From Verrucomicrobiaceae bacterium (GTDB lineage: Bacteria > Verrucomicrobiota > Verrucomicrobiae > Verrucomicrobiales > Akkermansiaceae), in the NCBI GenBank assembly GCA_003820635.1, contig RPOS01000153.1, positions 1-7,035 of the forward strand: DNA of 7,035 nt, given 5' to 3'. Below, piece after piece: positions 1 through 6,600 of the stretch. Position numbers and translations under genes: made by a program. The first letter of the stretch is position 1. Each line of letters begins with the position of its first letter. The notes beneath the pieces are model-generated. The model made no database searches, had not been told where the DNA came from, and worked only from the letters and a program-made list of their open reading frames with translations.

Positions 1-1097
1 ACTTCGGCGCCTTCGTCGATCTGCAGGGCATGGACGGCCTGCTCCACATCACCGACATGTCGTGGGGCCGCATCAACCATCCTTCCGAACTGCTGCACAT
101 CGGCCAGTCCGTGGACGTCGTCATTCTCGACGTGGACAAGGACAAGGAGCGCGTTTCGCTCGGCCTCAAGCAAATGTCCGAGAACCCCTGGGAAGACATC
201 GAGCGCAAGTTCCCCATCGGCCAGCACGTCAAGGGCAAGGTCACCAAGCTGCTGCCCTACGGCGCGTTTGTCGAAATCGAAAAGGGCGTCGAAGGCCTGG
301 TCCACGTTTCCGAACTCTCCTGGGTCAAGCGCATCACCCGCCCGAGCGACGTGCTCGAGATCGGCCAGGAAATCCAGGCCGTCGTGCTCGGCATTTCCAT
401 CGACGAGCAGAAGATTTCGCTCGGCGTGCGCCAGCTCGATTCCAACCCGTGGGATGAAATCGAACTCCGCTACCCGGTCGGCGCCACCATCAAGGGCCCG
501 GTCCGCAACCTCACCGCCTACGGCGCGTTTGTGGAACTGGAAGAAGGTATCGACGGCATGATCCACGTCTCCGACATGTCGTGGACGCGCAAGATCAACC
601 ATCCGTCCGAAATGCTCAAGAAGGGCGACGAAGTGGAAGCCTGCGTGCTTGCCATCGACAAGGCCAACCAGCGCGTCTCCCTCGGCATCAAGCAGACCGA
701 GAACGATCCGTGGAGCCTTATCGACAGCCGCTTCAAGGTGGGCGACCTCGTCAAGGGCACCGTGGCCAAGATCGCATCCTTCGGTGCCTTCGTTTCCCTC
801 GACGGCGACATCGACGGCCTCATCCACATCTCGCAGCTCAGCGAGGACCACGTGGAGAAGGTCAAGGACATCATCAAGGTGGGCGAGGAAATCGAAGCCC
901 GCGTCATCAAGGTGGACAAGGTCGAGCGCCGCATCGGTCTTTCCATCAAGGCCGTCGGCTACTCCGAAGAGCAGCTCAAGAAGGAAAGCGCCAGCTTCGA
1001 AAGCCTCCGTCCGTCCAGCGAGATGGTGGGCCTCGAGCAAGCGTTCAACCTCGCTTCCGCCGCCGCTTCCGAAGAGTGGAGCCCCAGCGAAGACTGA
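1..1097 (+). CDS. rpsA: 30S ribosomal protein S1 (3' part; 5' end outside window)
   Basis: S1 binds mRNA on the 30S subunit and helps start translation, mainly on structured or Shine-Dalgarno-poor messages. The reading frame is already open at base 3 and ends at TGA 1095-1097, giving 364 visible residues. Four S1 (OB-fold) RNA-binding repeats can be seen. The first is cut (about residues 1-57, beginning FGAFVDL, with GLLHITDMSWGR). Three complete ones follow, at about 73-144, 160-231 and 247-316, each with a GAFV core, a G-(L/M)-(I/V)-H-(V/I)-S segment and a closing SLG or GLS strand. By comparison with E. coli S1 these match repeats 3 to 6, so roughly two repeats lie upstream. A Ser/Ala/Glu-rich tail of about 48 residues follows the last repeat. 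A strong terminator lies 45 bases downstream, so this is the end of its transcription unit. The family call is very secure; only the 5' end is unknown. Confidence 0.97.
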   Translation, partial: FGAFVDLQGMDGLLHITDMSWGRINHPSELLHIGQSVDVVILDVDKDKERVSLGLKQMSENPWEDIERKFPIGQHVKGKVTKLLPYGAFVEIEKGVEGLVHVSELSWVKRITRPSDVLEIGQEIQAVVLGISIDEQKISLGVRQLDSNPWDEIELRYPVGATIKGPVRNLTAYGAFVELEEGIDGMIHVSDMSWTRKINHPSEMLKKGDEVEACVLAIDKANQRVSLGIKQTENDPWSLIDSRFKVGDLVKGTVAKIASFGAFVSLDGDIDGLIHISQLSEDHVEKVKDIIKVGEEIEARVIKVDKVERRIGLSIKAVGYSEEQLKKESASFESLRPSSEMVGLEQAFNLASAAASEEWSPSED

Positions 1098-1106
1098 TCC
1101 AAAACC

Positions 1107-1131
1107 GGCGGCGCTTGCGCAAAGCGCCGCC
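1107..1131 (+). other. Hairpin in the rpsA 3' untranslated region
   Basis: A perfect 10-bp inverted repeat (1107-1116 GGCGGCGCTT with 1122-1131 AAGCGCCGCC) encloses a 5-base loop. It starts 9 bases after the rpsA stop codon and ends 11 bases before the terminator stem. No T-run follows it, so it is unlikely to be a terminator by itself. It may protect the rpsA mRNA 3' end or assist the next hairpin. The structure is seen directly; the role is inferred. Confidence 0.55.
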
Positions 1132-1142
1132 CGCACATTCCC

Positions 1143-1178
1143 AAAAAAACCGGACGGTCCGCCCGTCCGGTTTTTTTT
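1143..1178 (+). terminator. Intrinsic (Rho-independent) terminator of rpsA
   Basis: A perfect stem pairs 1149-1157 (ACCGGACGG) with 1163-1171 (CCGTCCGGT) around the loop TCCGC. It is followed at once by eight Ts (1171-1178). Seven As before the stem (1143-1149) can pair with the T-run, extending it to about 15 bp. The A-run and T-run make it look able to stop transcription from either strand, but both neighbouring genes point the same way. It separates rpsA from dnaE. Confidence 0.92.
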
Positions 1179-1193
1179 GCATCAAGCCTCCGC

Positions 1194-1221
1194 TTGCCCT
1201 CGGCCGCCGCTCCGCTACCGT
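1194..1221 (+). promoter_or_regulatory. Possible sigma-70-type promoter for dnaE
   Basis: TTGCCC (1194-1199) and TACCGT (1216-1221), separated by 16 bases, resemble weak -35 and -10 boxes. They lie just after the rpsA terminator, where dnaE needs a new promoter. Transcription would begin about 5 bases before the dnaE ATG, giving a nearly leaderless message, which fits the lack of a ribosome-binding site. Both boxes match the consensus only partly, so this is a tentative call. Confidence 0.22.
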
Positions 1222-1232
1222 CGGTCCGCCCG

Positions 1233-4200
1233 ATGTCCGCTTCCTTCGTCCACCTCCACGTTCACACTGAATTTTCCCTGCTCGACGGCATGATCCGCAC
1301 CAAGGATCTGGCCAAACGCGCGGCGGAACTGGGCATGCCGGCAGTGGCGATGACCGACCACGGCAACCTCTACGGCGCGGTCGAGTTCTATCAGAAATGC
1401 AAGGAGGCGGGCGTGAAACCGATCTTCGGTTGCGAGATCTACCTCGCGCCGCTCACGATGGCCGACAAGAAGGACCTCGTGGGTCGCAAGCGTGCCACCC
1501 ACATGACGCTGCTGGCCGAGACCAACGAGGGCTGGAGCAATCTCTCGAAGCTCGTTTCCAAAGGCCACCTCGAAGGACTCTACTACGGCAAGCCGCGCGT
1601 GGACCGCAGTGTGCTGCGCGAGTTTTCCAAGGGCATCATCTGTCTCACCGGCTGCATCTCCGGCCCGGTGAACGAATGGCTGCTCGCCGGTGATGAGCAG
1701 AAGGCACGCGAAACACTCGCCGAACTCGTGGAAATCTACGGCAGGGAAAACACTTATGTGGAAATCCACCGCCACGATCTCGAACCGCAGCGCCGCGTCA
1801 CTCCGGGACTCTTGAAGCTCGCAGCGGAGTCCGGCCTCAAAACCGTGGCCGCCAACGACGTGCATTTCCTCCACCGCTCCGACCACGAGGCGCATGACGT
1901 GATGATCTGCATCGGCACCGGCCACTTGCTCATCGATGAAAACCGGATGCGCTACACGCCGGAAGTGCATTTCAAAACCGCGGAGGAAATGCGCGCGCTC
2001 TTCGCCGAGATTCCCGGTGCCTGCGATGCCACTCTGGAAATCGCGGAACGCTGCAACGTCGAACTCAAGCTGGATGCCACTTCATCGGAAAAATACCCGC
2101 AGTTCGGAACGCCGGACGGCAGCCCGCGCGAGGAATACCTGATGCGCGTCTGCCAGGAAGGCCTCGCAAAACGCTACGGCGAGCAAAAAGCCGCGCAGCC
2201 GGACATCCAGGAACGCCTGAAATACGAGGTGGATACCATCAACGGCATGGGCTTCGCCTCCTACTTCCTCATCACTGCGGACTTCATCCAGTGGGCGCGC
2301 GACCACGACATCCCGGTCGGCCCCGGCCGCGGCTCGGCGGCGGGTTCGCTCGTCGCCTACGCCATGGGCATTACCGACATCTGCCCGCTGCAGTTCGGCC
2401 TGCTCTTCGAGCGATTCCTCAATCCGGAACGCATCAGCCCGCCGGACGTCGATATCGACTTCTGCCAGTCGCGCCGCGCCGAAGTGATCGATTATGTCCG
2501 CAAAAAATACGGCGAGCGCAGTGTTTCCCACATCATCACCTACGGCACCATGGGTGCCAAAAGCGTCGTGCGCGACGTCGCCCGCGTGATGGGTCTTTCC
2601 TATGGCGATGGCGACCGCCTCTCTAAGCTCATCGATCCCAAGCCACTCGAAAAAGACGACAAGAAAACCTATCAGGGATCCATCCTGCGCCGCGAGTTCG
2701 ACAAGAACACCGAGCTTCGCGAAACCGTCGAGGCCTCCAGCTCCTATCAGGAACTGTGGCAATACGCGCTCGCCCTCGAAGGGCTCAACCGCAACGTCGG
2801 CATCCACGCCGCGGGCATCGTCATCGGCGACCGCGAACTCGACGAGCACGTCCCGCTCACCCGCGGCAACGAGGGCGAGGTGGTCACCCAGTATGACATG
2901 GGAGCCATCACCGAGGTGGGCCTGCTCAAGATGGACTTCCTCGGCCTGCGCAACCTCACCGTCATCCACGAGGCCGTGCAGCACATCCGCAAACACAAGC
3001 CGGATTTCACGATTGAAAAGGTGCCGCTCGACGACCAACCGACCTTCGAAATCCTCAACCGCGGCGAGACGATGGGCGTGTTCCAGCTCGAATCCGGCGG
3101 CATGGTGGAAACCTGCCGCAAATACCAGATCGAGAAGATCGACGACATCATCGACCTGCTCGCGCTCTACCGGCCGGGGGCGATGCAGTTCATCGACCAG
3201 ATGCTCGACGTGAAGAAGGGCCGCAAGAAACCACTTTTTGAGCATCCGCTGTTAGAACAGGTCTGCGGCAACACCTACGGCGTGATGATCTATCAGGAAC
3301 AGGTCCAGAACGCCGCCAAGCTGCTGGCCGGCTACACGCTCGGCGGAGCCGACCTGCTGCGCCGCGCGATGGGCAAGAAGGATCCGAAGAAAATGGCCGA
3401 GGAGCGCGGCAAGTTTGTCGAGGGTGCCGAAAAAACCAATGGCATCGGTCCACAGCTCGCCAGCCAGATTTTCGACAAGATCGAGATGTTCGCGGGCTAT
3501 GGTTTCAACAAGTCGCACTCCGCGTGCTACGGACATATCTCGTATTGGACCGCCTATCTCAAGGCGAACCACCCGGTCGAGTTCATGGCCGCGCTGCTCT
3601 CCAACGAAATCCATAACACCGACAAGATCGGCGTCTTCGTTTCCGAATGCCACCGCATGGGCATCGAGATCCTGCCACCGGACCTCAACGCATCCCAATT
3701 GCGCTTCTCGCCGGAAGTCGCCCTCAACGGAGTGAAAGGCATCCGCTACGGCCTGGCCGCCATCAAAAACTGCGGCGAGGGAGCGATGGCCGCCGCCATC
3801 ACCGAGCGCGAACACAACGGCCCGTTCGCATCGCTCGACGATTTCTCCGCGCGGCTCGATTCCAAGGTCGTCAACAAGCGCATCCTCGAAAACCTCGTCA
3901 AGGCCGGCGCGCTCGACTGGACCGGCGAAACCCGCGCCGGCATGTTCAACCGCCTGGAACAAGTGGTGGCCTCCGCCTCGTCCGCCCAGCGCGACAAAGC
4001 CTCCGGCCAGGTCTCATTGTTCGATGCACTGGATTTCGCCCCAGCTCCCGCCGCGAAATCCGCTGCGAACGAAACGCCCGTCGAGGAATGGAGCAAGGAC
4101 GACCGCCTCGCCCACGAGAAAGAGTTATTAGGCTTCTACGTCACCGGCCATCCGCTCGACAAATTCCGCGGCGTGATCGACTCGGAACGCTACAAGCGCC

Positions 4201-4736
4201 TCGGCCTGCTGGACGATCTGGATGTATCCAACCCGCGCGACCGTTTCCCCTTCGCGGGCATGATCCGCTCGGTGGACTCGAAGGTCACCAAGACCGGCAA
4301 GCCCTTCGGCGTGCTGCAGATCGAGGATTTCACCGGCAACGCCGAAGTCATGCTATGGGGGGAAACCTTTGTCCCCGCCCGCGATGCCGGGCTGTTAGAA
4401 CCGGGCAGGATCATCAAGCTCAAGTGCGCCGTGCAGGTGGATGACCGCACCGGCGGCCGGCGCCTCACCGGCTACGAACTCGCCGAACTCAAGCCCAAGC
4501 GCGGCTCCTCCAACGGCAAGGGGCCGCTCGAACTGATGCTCTGGACCACCCGCCACAGCGAGATGGATCTGCTGGAAATTCGCAACGCGCTCGCCAAACA
4601 CCCCGGCCCTACGCCGGTGCTGCTGCATTTCCAAAACAGCGCCGGCCGCCGCGTCACCGTCGCCGCCAACGAGTCCTTCAGCATCAAGCGCAGCGAAGCC
4701 CTCGAAACCGCCCTCGACCGCTGGCTGGAGGATTGA
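1233..4736 (+). CDS. dnaE: DNA polymerase III subunit alpha
   Basis: DnaE is the catalytic subunit of the replicative polymerase, extending DNA 5' to 3' at the fork. The 1167-residue product is close to the E. coli length (1160). Order of parts: PHP domain (about 1-280) with HLHVH at 7-11, TDH at 41-43 and NDVHF at 208-212; polymerase core with GPGRGSAAG at 363-371; catalytic aspartates in PDVDID (D405 and D407) and MDFLG (D568), matching E. coli D401, D403 and D555; the fingers segment around YGFNKSHSACYGH (from 756); a helix-hairpin-helix region (about 840-900); an internal beta-clamp motif QVSLF at 926-930; an OB fold (about 1005-1085); and a C-terminal domain that in this family binds tau. 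No intein or exonuclease insertion is seen. I chose ATG 1233 because FVHLHVHTEFS follows as in the family; an in-frame TTG at 1194 would add 13 atypical residues. No Shine-Dalgarno is visible. It is the first gene after the rpsA terminator. Confidence 0.98.
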   Translation: MSASFVHLHVHTEFSLLDGMIRTKDLAKRAAELGMPAVAMTDHGNLYGAVEFYQKCKEAGVKPIFGCEIYLAPLTMADKKDLVGRKRATHMTLLAETNEGWSNLSKLVSKGHLEGLYYGKPRVDRSVLREFSKGIICLTGCISGPVNEWLLAGDEQKARETLAELVEIYGRENTYVEIHRHDLEPQRRVTPGLLKLAAESGLKTVAANDVHFLHRSDHEAHDVMICIGTGHLLIDENRMRYTPEVHFKTAEEMRALFAEIPGACDATLEIAERCNVELKLDATSSEKYPQFGTPDGSPREEYLMRVCQEGLAKRYGEQKAAQPDIQERLKYEVDTINGMGFASYFLITADFIQWARDHDIPVGPGRGSAAGSLVAYAMGITDICPLQFGLLFERFLNPERISPPDVDIDFCQSRRAEVIDYVRKKYGERSVSHIITYGTMGAKSVVRDVARVMGLSYGDGDRLSKLIDPKPLEKDDKKTYQGSILRREFDKNTELRETVEASSSYQELWQYALALEGLNRNVGIHAAGIVIGDRELDEHVPLTRGNEGEVVTQYDMGAITEVGLLKMDFLGLRNLTVIHEAVQHIRKHKPDFTIEKVPLDDQPTFEILNRGETMGVFQLESGGMVETCRKYQIEKIDDIIDLLALYRPGAMQFIDQMLDVKKGRKKPLFEHPLLEQVCGNTYGVMIYQEQVQNAAKLLAGYTLGGADLLRRAMGKKDPKKMAEERGKFVEGAEKTNGIGPQLASQIFDKIEMFAGYGFNKSHSACYGHISYWTAYLKANHPVEFMAALLSNEIHNTDKIGVFVSECHRMGIEILPPDLNASQLRFSPEVALNGVKGIRYGLAAIKNCGEGAMAAAITEREHNGPFASLDDFSARLDSKVVNKRILENLVKAGALDWTGETRAGMFNRLEQVVASASSAQRDKASGQVSLFDALDFAPAPAAKSAANETPVEEWSKDDRLAHEKELLGFYVTGHPLDKFRGVIDSERYKRLGLLDDLDVSNPRDRFPFAGMIRSVDSKVTKTGKPFGVLQIEDFTGNAEVMLWGETFVPARDAGLLEPGRIIKLKCAVQVDDRTGGRRLTGYELAELKPKRGSSNGKGPLELMLWTTRHSEMDLLEIRNALAKHPGPTPVLLHFQNSAGRRVTVAANESFSIKRSEALETALDRWLED

Positions 4737-4767
4737 ACCATACCCCCTCGGAATCACGCCCCCGGGA

Positions 4768-4795
4768 TTGACGCAGCGGCGTTCGCAGCTACAGC
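4768..4795 (+). promoter_or_regulatory. Possible promoter for grpE-dnaJ
   Basis: TTGACG (4768-4773) is a good -35 match, and TACAGC (4790-4795) after 16 bases is a weak -10. The start would fall close to the grpE ATG at 4804, again giving a very short or absent leader. No CIRCE operator (TTAGCACTC-N9-GAGTGCTAA) and no clear sigma-32 heat-shock promoter is seen in the gap. There is also no terminator after dnaE, so read-through from dnaE is an alternative. Confidence 0.25.
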
Positions 4796-4803
4796 TATGC
4801 GCC

Positions 4804-5358
4804 ATGCAAGCCGACAACGATCCGCCCCAAGACGCCGAAACACCCCAAACCGTGGTTGAAGAATCCGCTCAGGAAACGCCCGCTCTCGATCCGTGGGAGG
4901 AGCTCGAGGCCGACGTGGCGAAGTGGAAGGAACTCTCGCTGCGCACCGCCGCGGAAATGGACAACCTGCGCAAGCGCACCGCCCGCGAACGCGAGGAGGC
5001 CATCCGCTATGCCAACCAACGGCTGCTGGAGGAACTGCTGCCGGTCATCGACAACTTCGAAATGGGCATGCAGGCCGCCTCGCAGGACACCACATCGATG
5101 ATCTACATCGGCATGAACATGGTGCGCCGCCAGCTCAACGAGTTCCTCACCTCACAAGGCGTGGAGGAAATCGACACCAGCGGCATGTTCGATCCGAATC
5201 TTCACGACGCCGTGGCCCAGGAAGACTGCGCCGCCGGCGAGGAAGGCCGCATCCTGCGCGTCACCCGCCGCGGTTTCAAGCTGCGCGACCGCCTGCTGCG
5301 CCCCGCCAGCGTGGTTGTTTCCAGAGTTCCAGCCCCTGCGGAAGGAGGCGACGCTTAA
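4804..5358 (+). CDS. grpE: Nucleotide exchange factor GrpE (Hsp70 cofactor)
   Basis: GrpE acts as a dimer that opens the nucleotide site of DnaK to release ADP, resetting the chaperone cycle in the cytoplasm. The 184-residue product has an acidic, Pro/Gln/Glu-rich, probably disordered N-terminus (1-28). A long charged helix follows, with the family segment MDNLRKRTARE and then LLPVIDNFEMGMQA. The C-terminal beta domain carries GMFDPNLHDAVAQE and ends with GFKLRDRLLRPASVVVSR, both typical of GrpE. I chose ATG 4804 because the family's variable acidic tail begins there; an in-frame TTG at 4768 would add 12 unlikely residues and overlaps a possible -35 box. No ribosome-binding site is evident. 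It starts 67 bases after dnaE and its TAA stop lies 6 bases before dnaJ, so the two co-chaperones are almost certainly co-transcribed. Confidence 0.96.
   Translation: MQADNDPPQDAETPQTVVEESAQETPALDPWEELEADVAKWKELSLRTAAEMDNLRKRTAREREEAIRYANQRLLEELLPVIDNFEMGMQAASQDTTSMIYIGMNMVRRQLNEFLTSQGVEEIDTSGMFDPNLHDAVAQEDCAAGEEGRILRVTRRGFKLRDRLLRPASVVVSRVPAPAEGGDA
5342..5348 (+). promoter_or_regulatory. Shine-Dalgarno-like sequence for dnaJ, inside the grpE 3' end
   Basis: AAGGAGG is the best Shine-Dalgarno match ahead of any start in this window. It sits inside the last codons of grpE with 16 bases between it and the dnaJ ATG at 5365, longer than the usual 5-9. With the grpE stop in between, re-initiation by ribosomes finishing grpE is a plausible way to start dnaJ. 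Confidence 0.45.
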
Positions 5359-5364
5359 TTTCCC

Positions 5365-6492
5365 ATGGCTGAAAAACGCGATTACTACGAAGTGCTCGGC
5401 GTCTCCCGCGATGCGGGCGCGGATGAAATCAAGAAGGCCTACCGCAAGCTCGCGGTTAAATTCCACCCGGACAAAAACCCGGGCGACCACACCGCGGAGG
5501 AAAAGTTCAAGGAACTCGGCGAAGCCTACGAAGCGCTCAGCGATCCGGACAAGCGCGCCGCCTACGACCGCTTTGGCCACGCCGCGTTCAGCAATGGCGG
5601 CGGGCGTCCCGGCGGTGGCTTCCACGACCCGATGGACATCTTCTCACAGATCTTCGGCGGCGGATTCGACGAGTTCTTCGGCGGTGGCGGGGCACGCCGC
5701 CGCGGCTCCGGCAAACAACGCGGCAGCGACCTGCGCTACGATCTGGAAATCTCGCTCGAAGAAGCCGCCCGCGGCGTCGAAAAGGAACTCGAAATCGAGC
5801 GCTACGTCCCCTGCGATTCCTGCGGCTCGCGCGGCACGAAGGGCTCCGGCGGCGTAAAAGTCTGCTCCACCTGCGGCGGTCGCGGCGTGGTCGCCCGCCA
5901 GGCCGGCATTTTCATCCAGCAAGCCACCTGCCCCGAATGCCGCGGCGCGGGCGAAACGATTTCCGACCCCTGCACCAGTTGCAAGGGCGAGGGCCGCGTC
6001 CAGCGCGACAGCCGCATCAAGCTGCGCATCCCCGCCGGCGTCGATACCGGCACCCGCCTGCGCTCGTCTGGCAATGGCGACGCCGGCGTGCGCGGCGGAT
6101 CGGCCGGTGACCTGTATGTCTTCCTCCACGTCAAGGACCACGATGTCTTCGAGCGCGACGACACGGATCTCTTCTGCGAGGTGCCCATGCCCTTCGCCAC
6201 CGCCGCCCTCGGTGGCGAGTTGAAAGTGCCCACGCTCGACGGCCAGTCATCCATCAAGATCCCGGCCGGCACCCAGGGCGGCACCGTGTTCCGCCTGCGC
6301 GAAAAAGGCATGCCCTCCCTCTCCAACAGCCGCCGCGGCGATCTGAACGTGCGCGTCCAAGTGGAAGTTCCCACCAAGCTCAGCGGCGATCAACAGGAGA
6401 AACTCCGCGAATTCGCGTCTTCCATCGGTGATCACAATTCACCCATGCAGGAAGGATTTCTGCAAAAAGCGAAGCGGTTTTTTGATCTGTAG
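5365..6492 (+). CDS. dnaJ: Chaperone protein DnaJ (type I Hsp40)
   Basis: DnaJ delivers unfolded clients to DnaK and stimulates its ATPase. The 375 residues match the usual length (376 in E. coli). Order of parts: J domain (about 4-72) with the essential HPD at 34-36 and [13 protein letters not shown]; a Gly/Phe-rich linker (about 75-125, with [11 protein letters not shown]); a zinc domain with four cysteine pairs at 150/153, 167/170, 189/192 and 203/206, which in the family bind two zinc ions (outer two pairs, inner two pairs); and two C-terminal beta domains (about 215-350) with [12 protein letters not shown] and FRLREKGMP, then a short helix end. The first cysteine pair reads CDSCGSRG and so departs from CxxCxGxG at one glycine. 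ATG 5365 is fixed by the start of the J domain. It is paired with grpE upstream and followed by a 108-base gap before rsmE. dnaK is not in the window. Confidence 0.98.
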   Translation: MAEKRDYYEVLGVSRDAGADEIKKAYRKLAVKFHPDKNPGDHTAEEKFKELGEAYEALSDPDKRAAYDRFGHAAFSNGGGRPGGGFHDPMDIFSQIFGGGFDEFFGGGGARRRGSGKQRGSDLRYDLEISLEEAARGVEKELEIERYVPCDSCGSRGTKGSGGVKVCSTCGGRGVVARQAGIFIQQATCPECRGAGETISDPCTSCKGEGRVQRDSRIKLRIPAGVDTGTRLRSSGNGDAGVRGGSAGDLYVFLHVKDHDVFERDDTDLFCEVPMPFATAALGGELKVPTLDGQSSIKIPAGTQGGTVFRLREKGMPSLSNSRRGDLNVRVQVEVPTKLSGDQQEKLREFASSIGDHNSPMQEGFLQKAKRFFDL

Positions 6493-6600
6493 AAAAGACA
6501 CAAGACTTGAAGACACAAGACGCAAGAAAAGAGCCAATGGACCGTGCCCAACCTCCTCTTGTTCTTGAATCTTGCAGTCTTGCGTCTTGAGTCTTCCCCC
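6493..6600. repeat. Heptad-built inverted repeat between dnaJ and rsmE
   Basis: Nearly the whole gap is a dyad of short units. On the left, AAGA cores start at 6495, 6502, 6510, 6517 and 6524, mostly as CAAGAC. On the right, the complementary TCTT cores start at 6563, 6570, 6578, 6585 and 6592. Spacing is 7, 8, 7, 7 bases on both sides. The best stem pairs 6509-6527 with 6578-6596, 18 of 19 bases. An imperfect pairing of the whole arms (6495-6533 with 6556-6595) is also possible, with about 20 unpaired bases between them. A 12-bp perfect direct repeat, AAGACACAAGAC, occurs at 6495-6506 and 6510-6521. No T-run follows, so it is not a normal intrinsic terminator. It may be a copy of a dispersed intergenic repeat family or an mRNA structure; both are inferences. 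Confidence 0.8.

Noticed and set aside
1194..1232. TTG 1194 as the dnaE start, adding 13 residues
   Set aside because: The added residues (PSAAAPLPSVRP) are not family-like, and ATG 1233 places the PHP motif at the normal distance from the N-terminus.
581..1270. Open frames on the + strand overlapping the rpsA end and running through the terminator to the dnaE start
   Set aside because: They are out of frame with S1, rich in Arg/Pro/His as expected of frame-shifted GC-rich DNA, and cross a strong terminator.
2082..3245. Long antisense open frame (387 codons) opposite dnaE, and similar ones at 3252-3962 and 1215-1970
   Set aside because: They lie opposite intact dnaE codons in a GC-rich gene, where the strong third-position GC bias keeps antisense frames open. 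Their translations are low-complexity and show no recognisable domain.
4737..4803. Terminator or CIRCE/heat-shock operator between dnaE and grpE
   Set aside because: Only very short palindromes (CCCGGG, AGCT) are present. There is no stem with a T-run, no TTAGCACTC half-site and no well-spaced sigma-32 boxes.
4797..4859. ATG at 4797 upstream of grpE, a possible leader peptide of about 20 codons
   Set aside because: It is out of frame with grpE, overlaps its start, has no ribosome-binding site and encodes Arg-rich sequence typical of a shifted frame.
6493..6600. CRISPR array in the dnaJ-rsmE gap
   Set aside because: The units are 7-8 bases with no spacers of CRISPR length, and the two sides are in opposite orientation.
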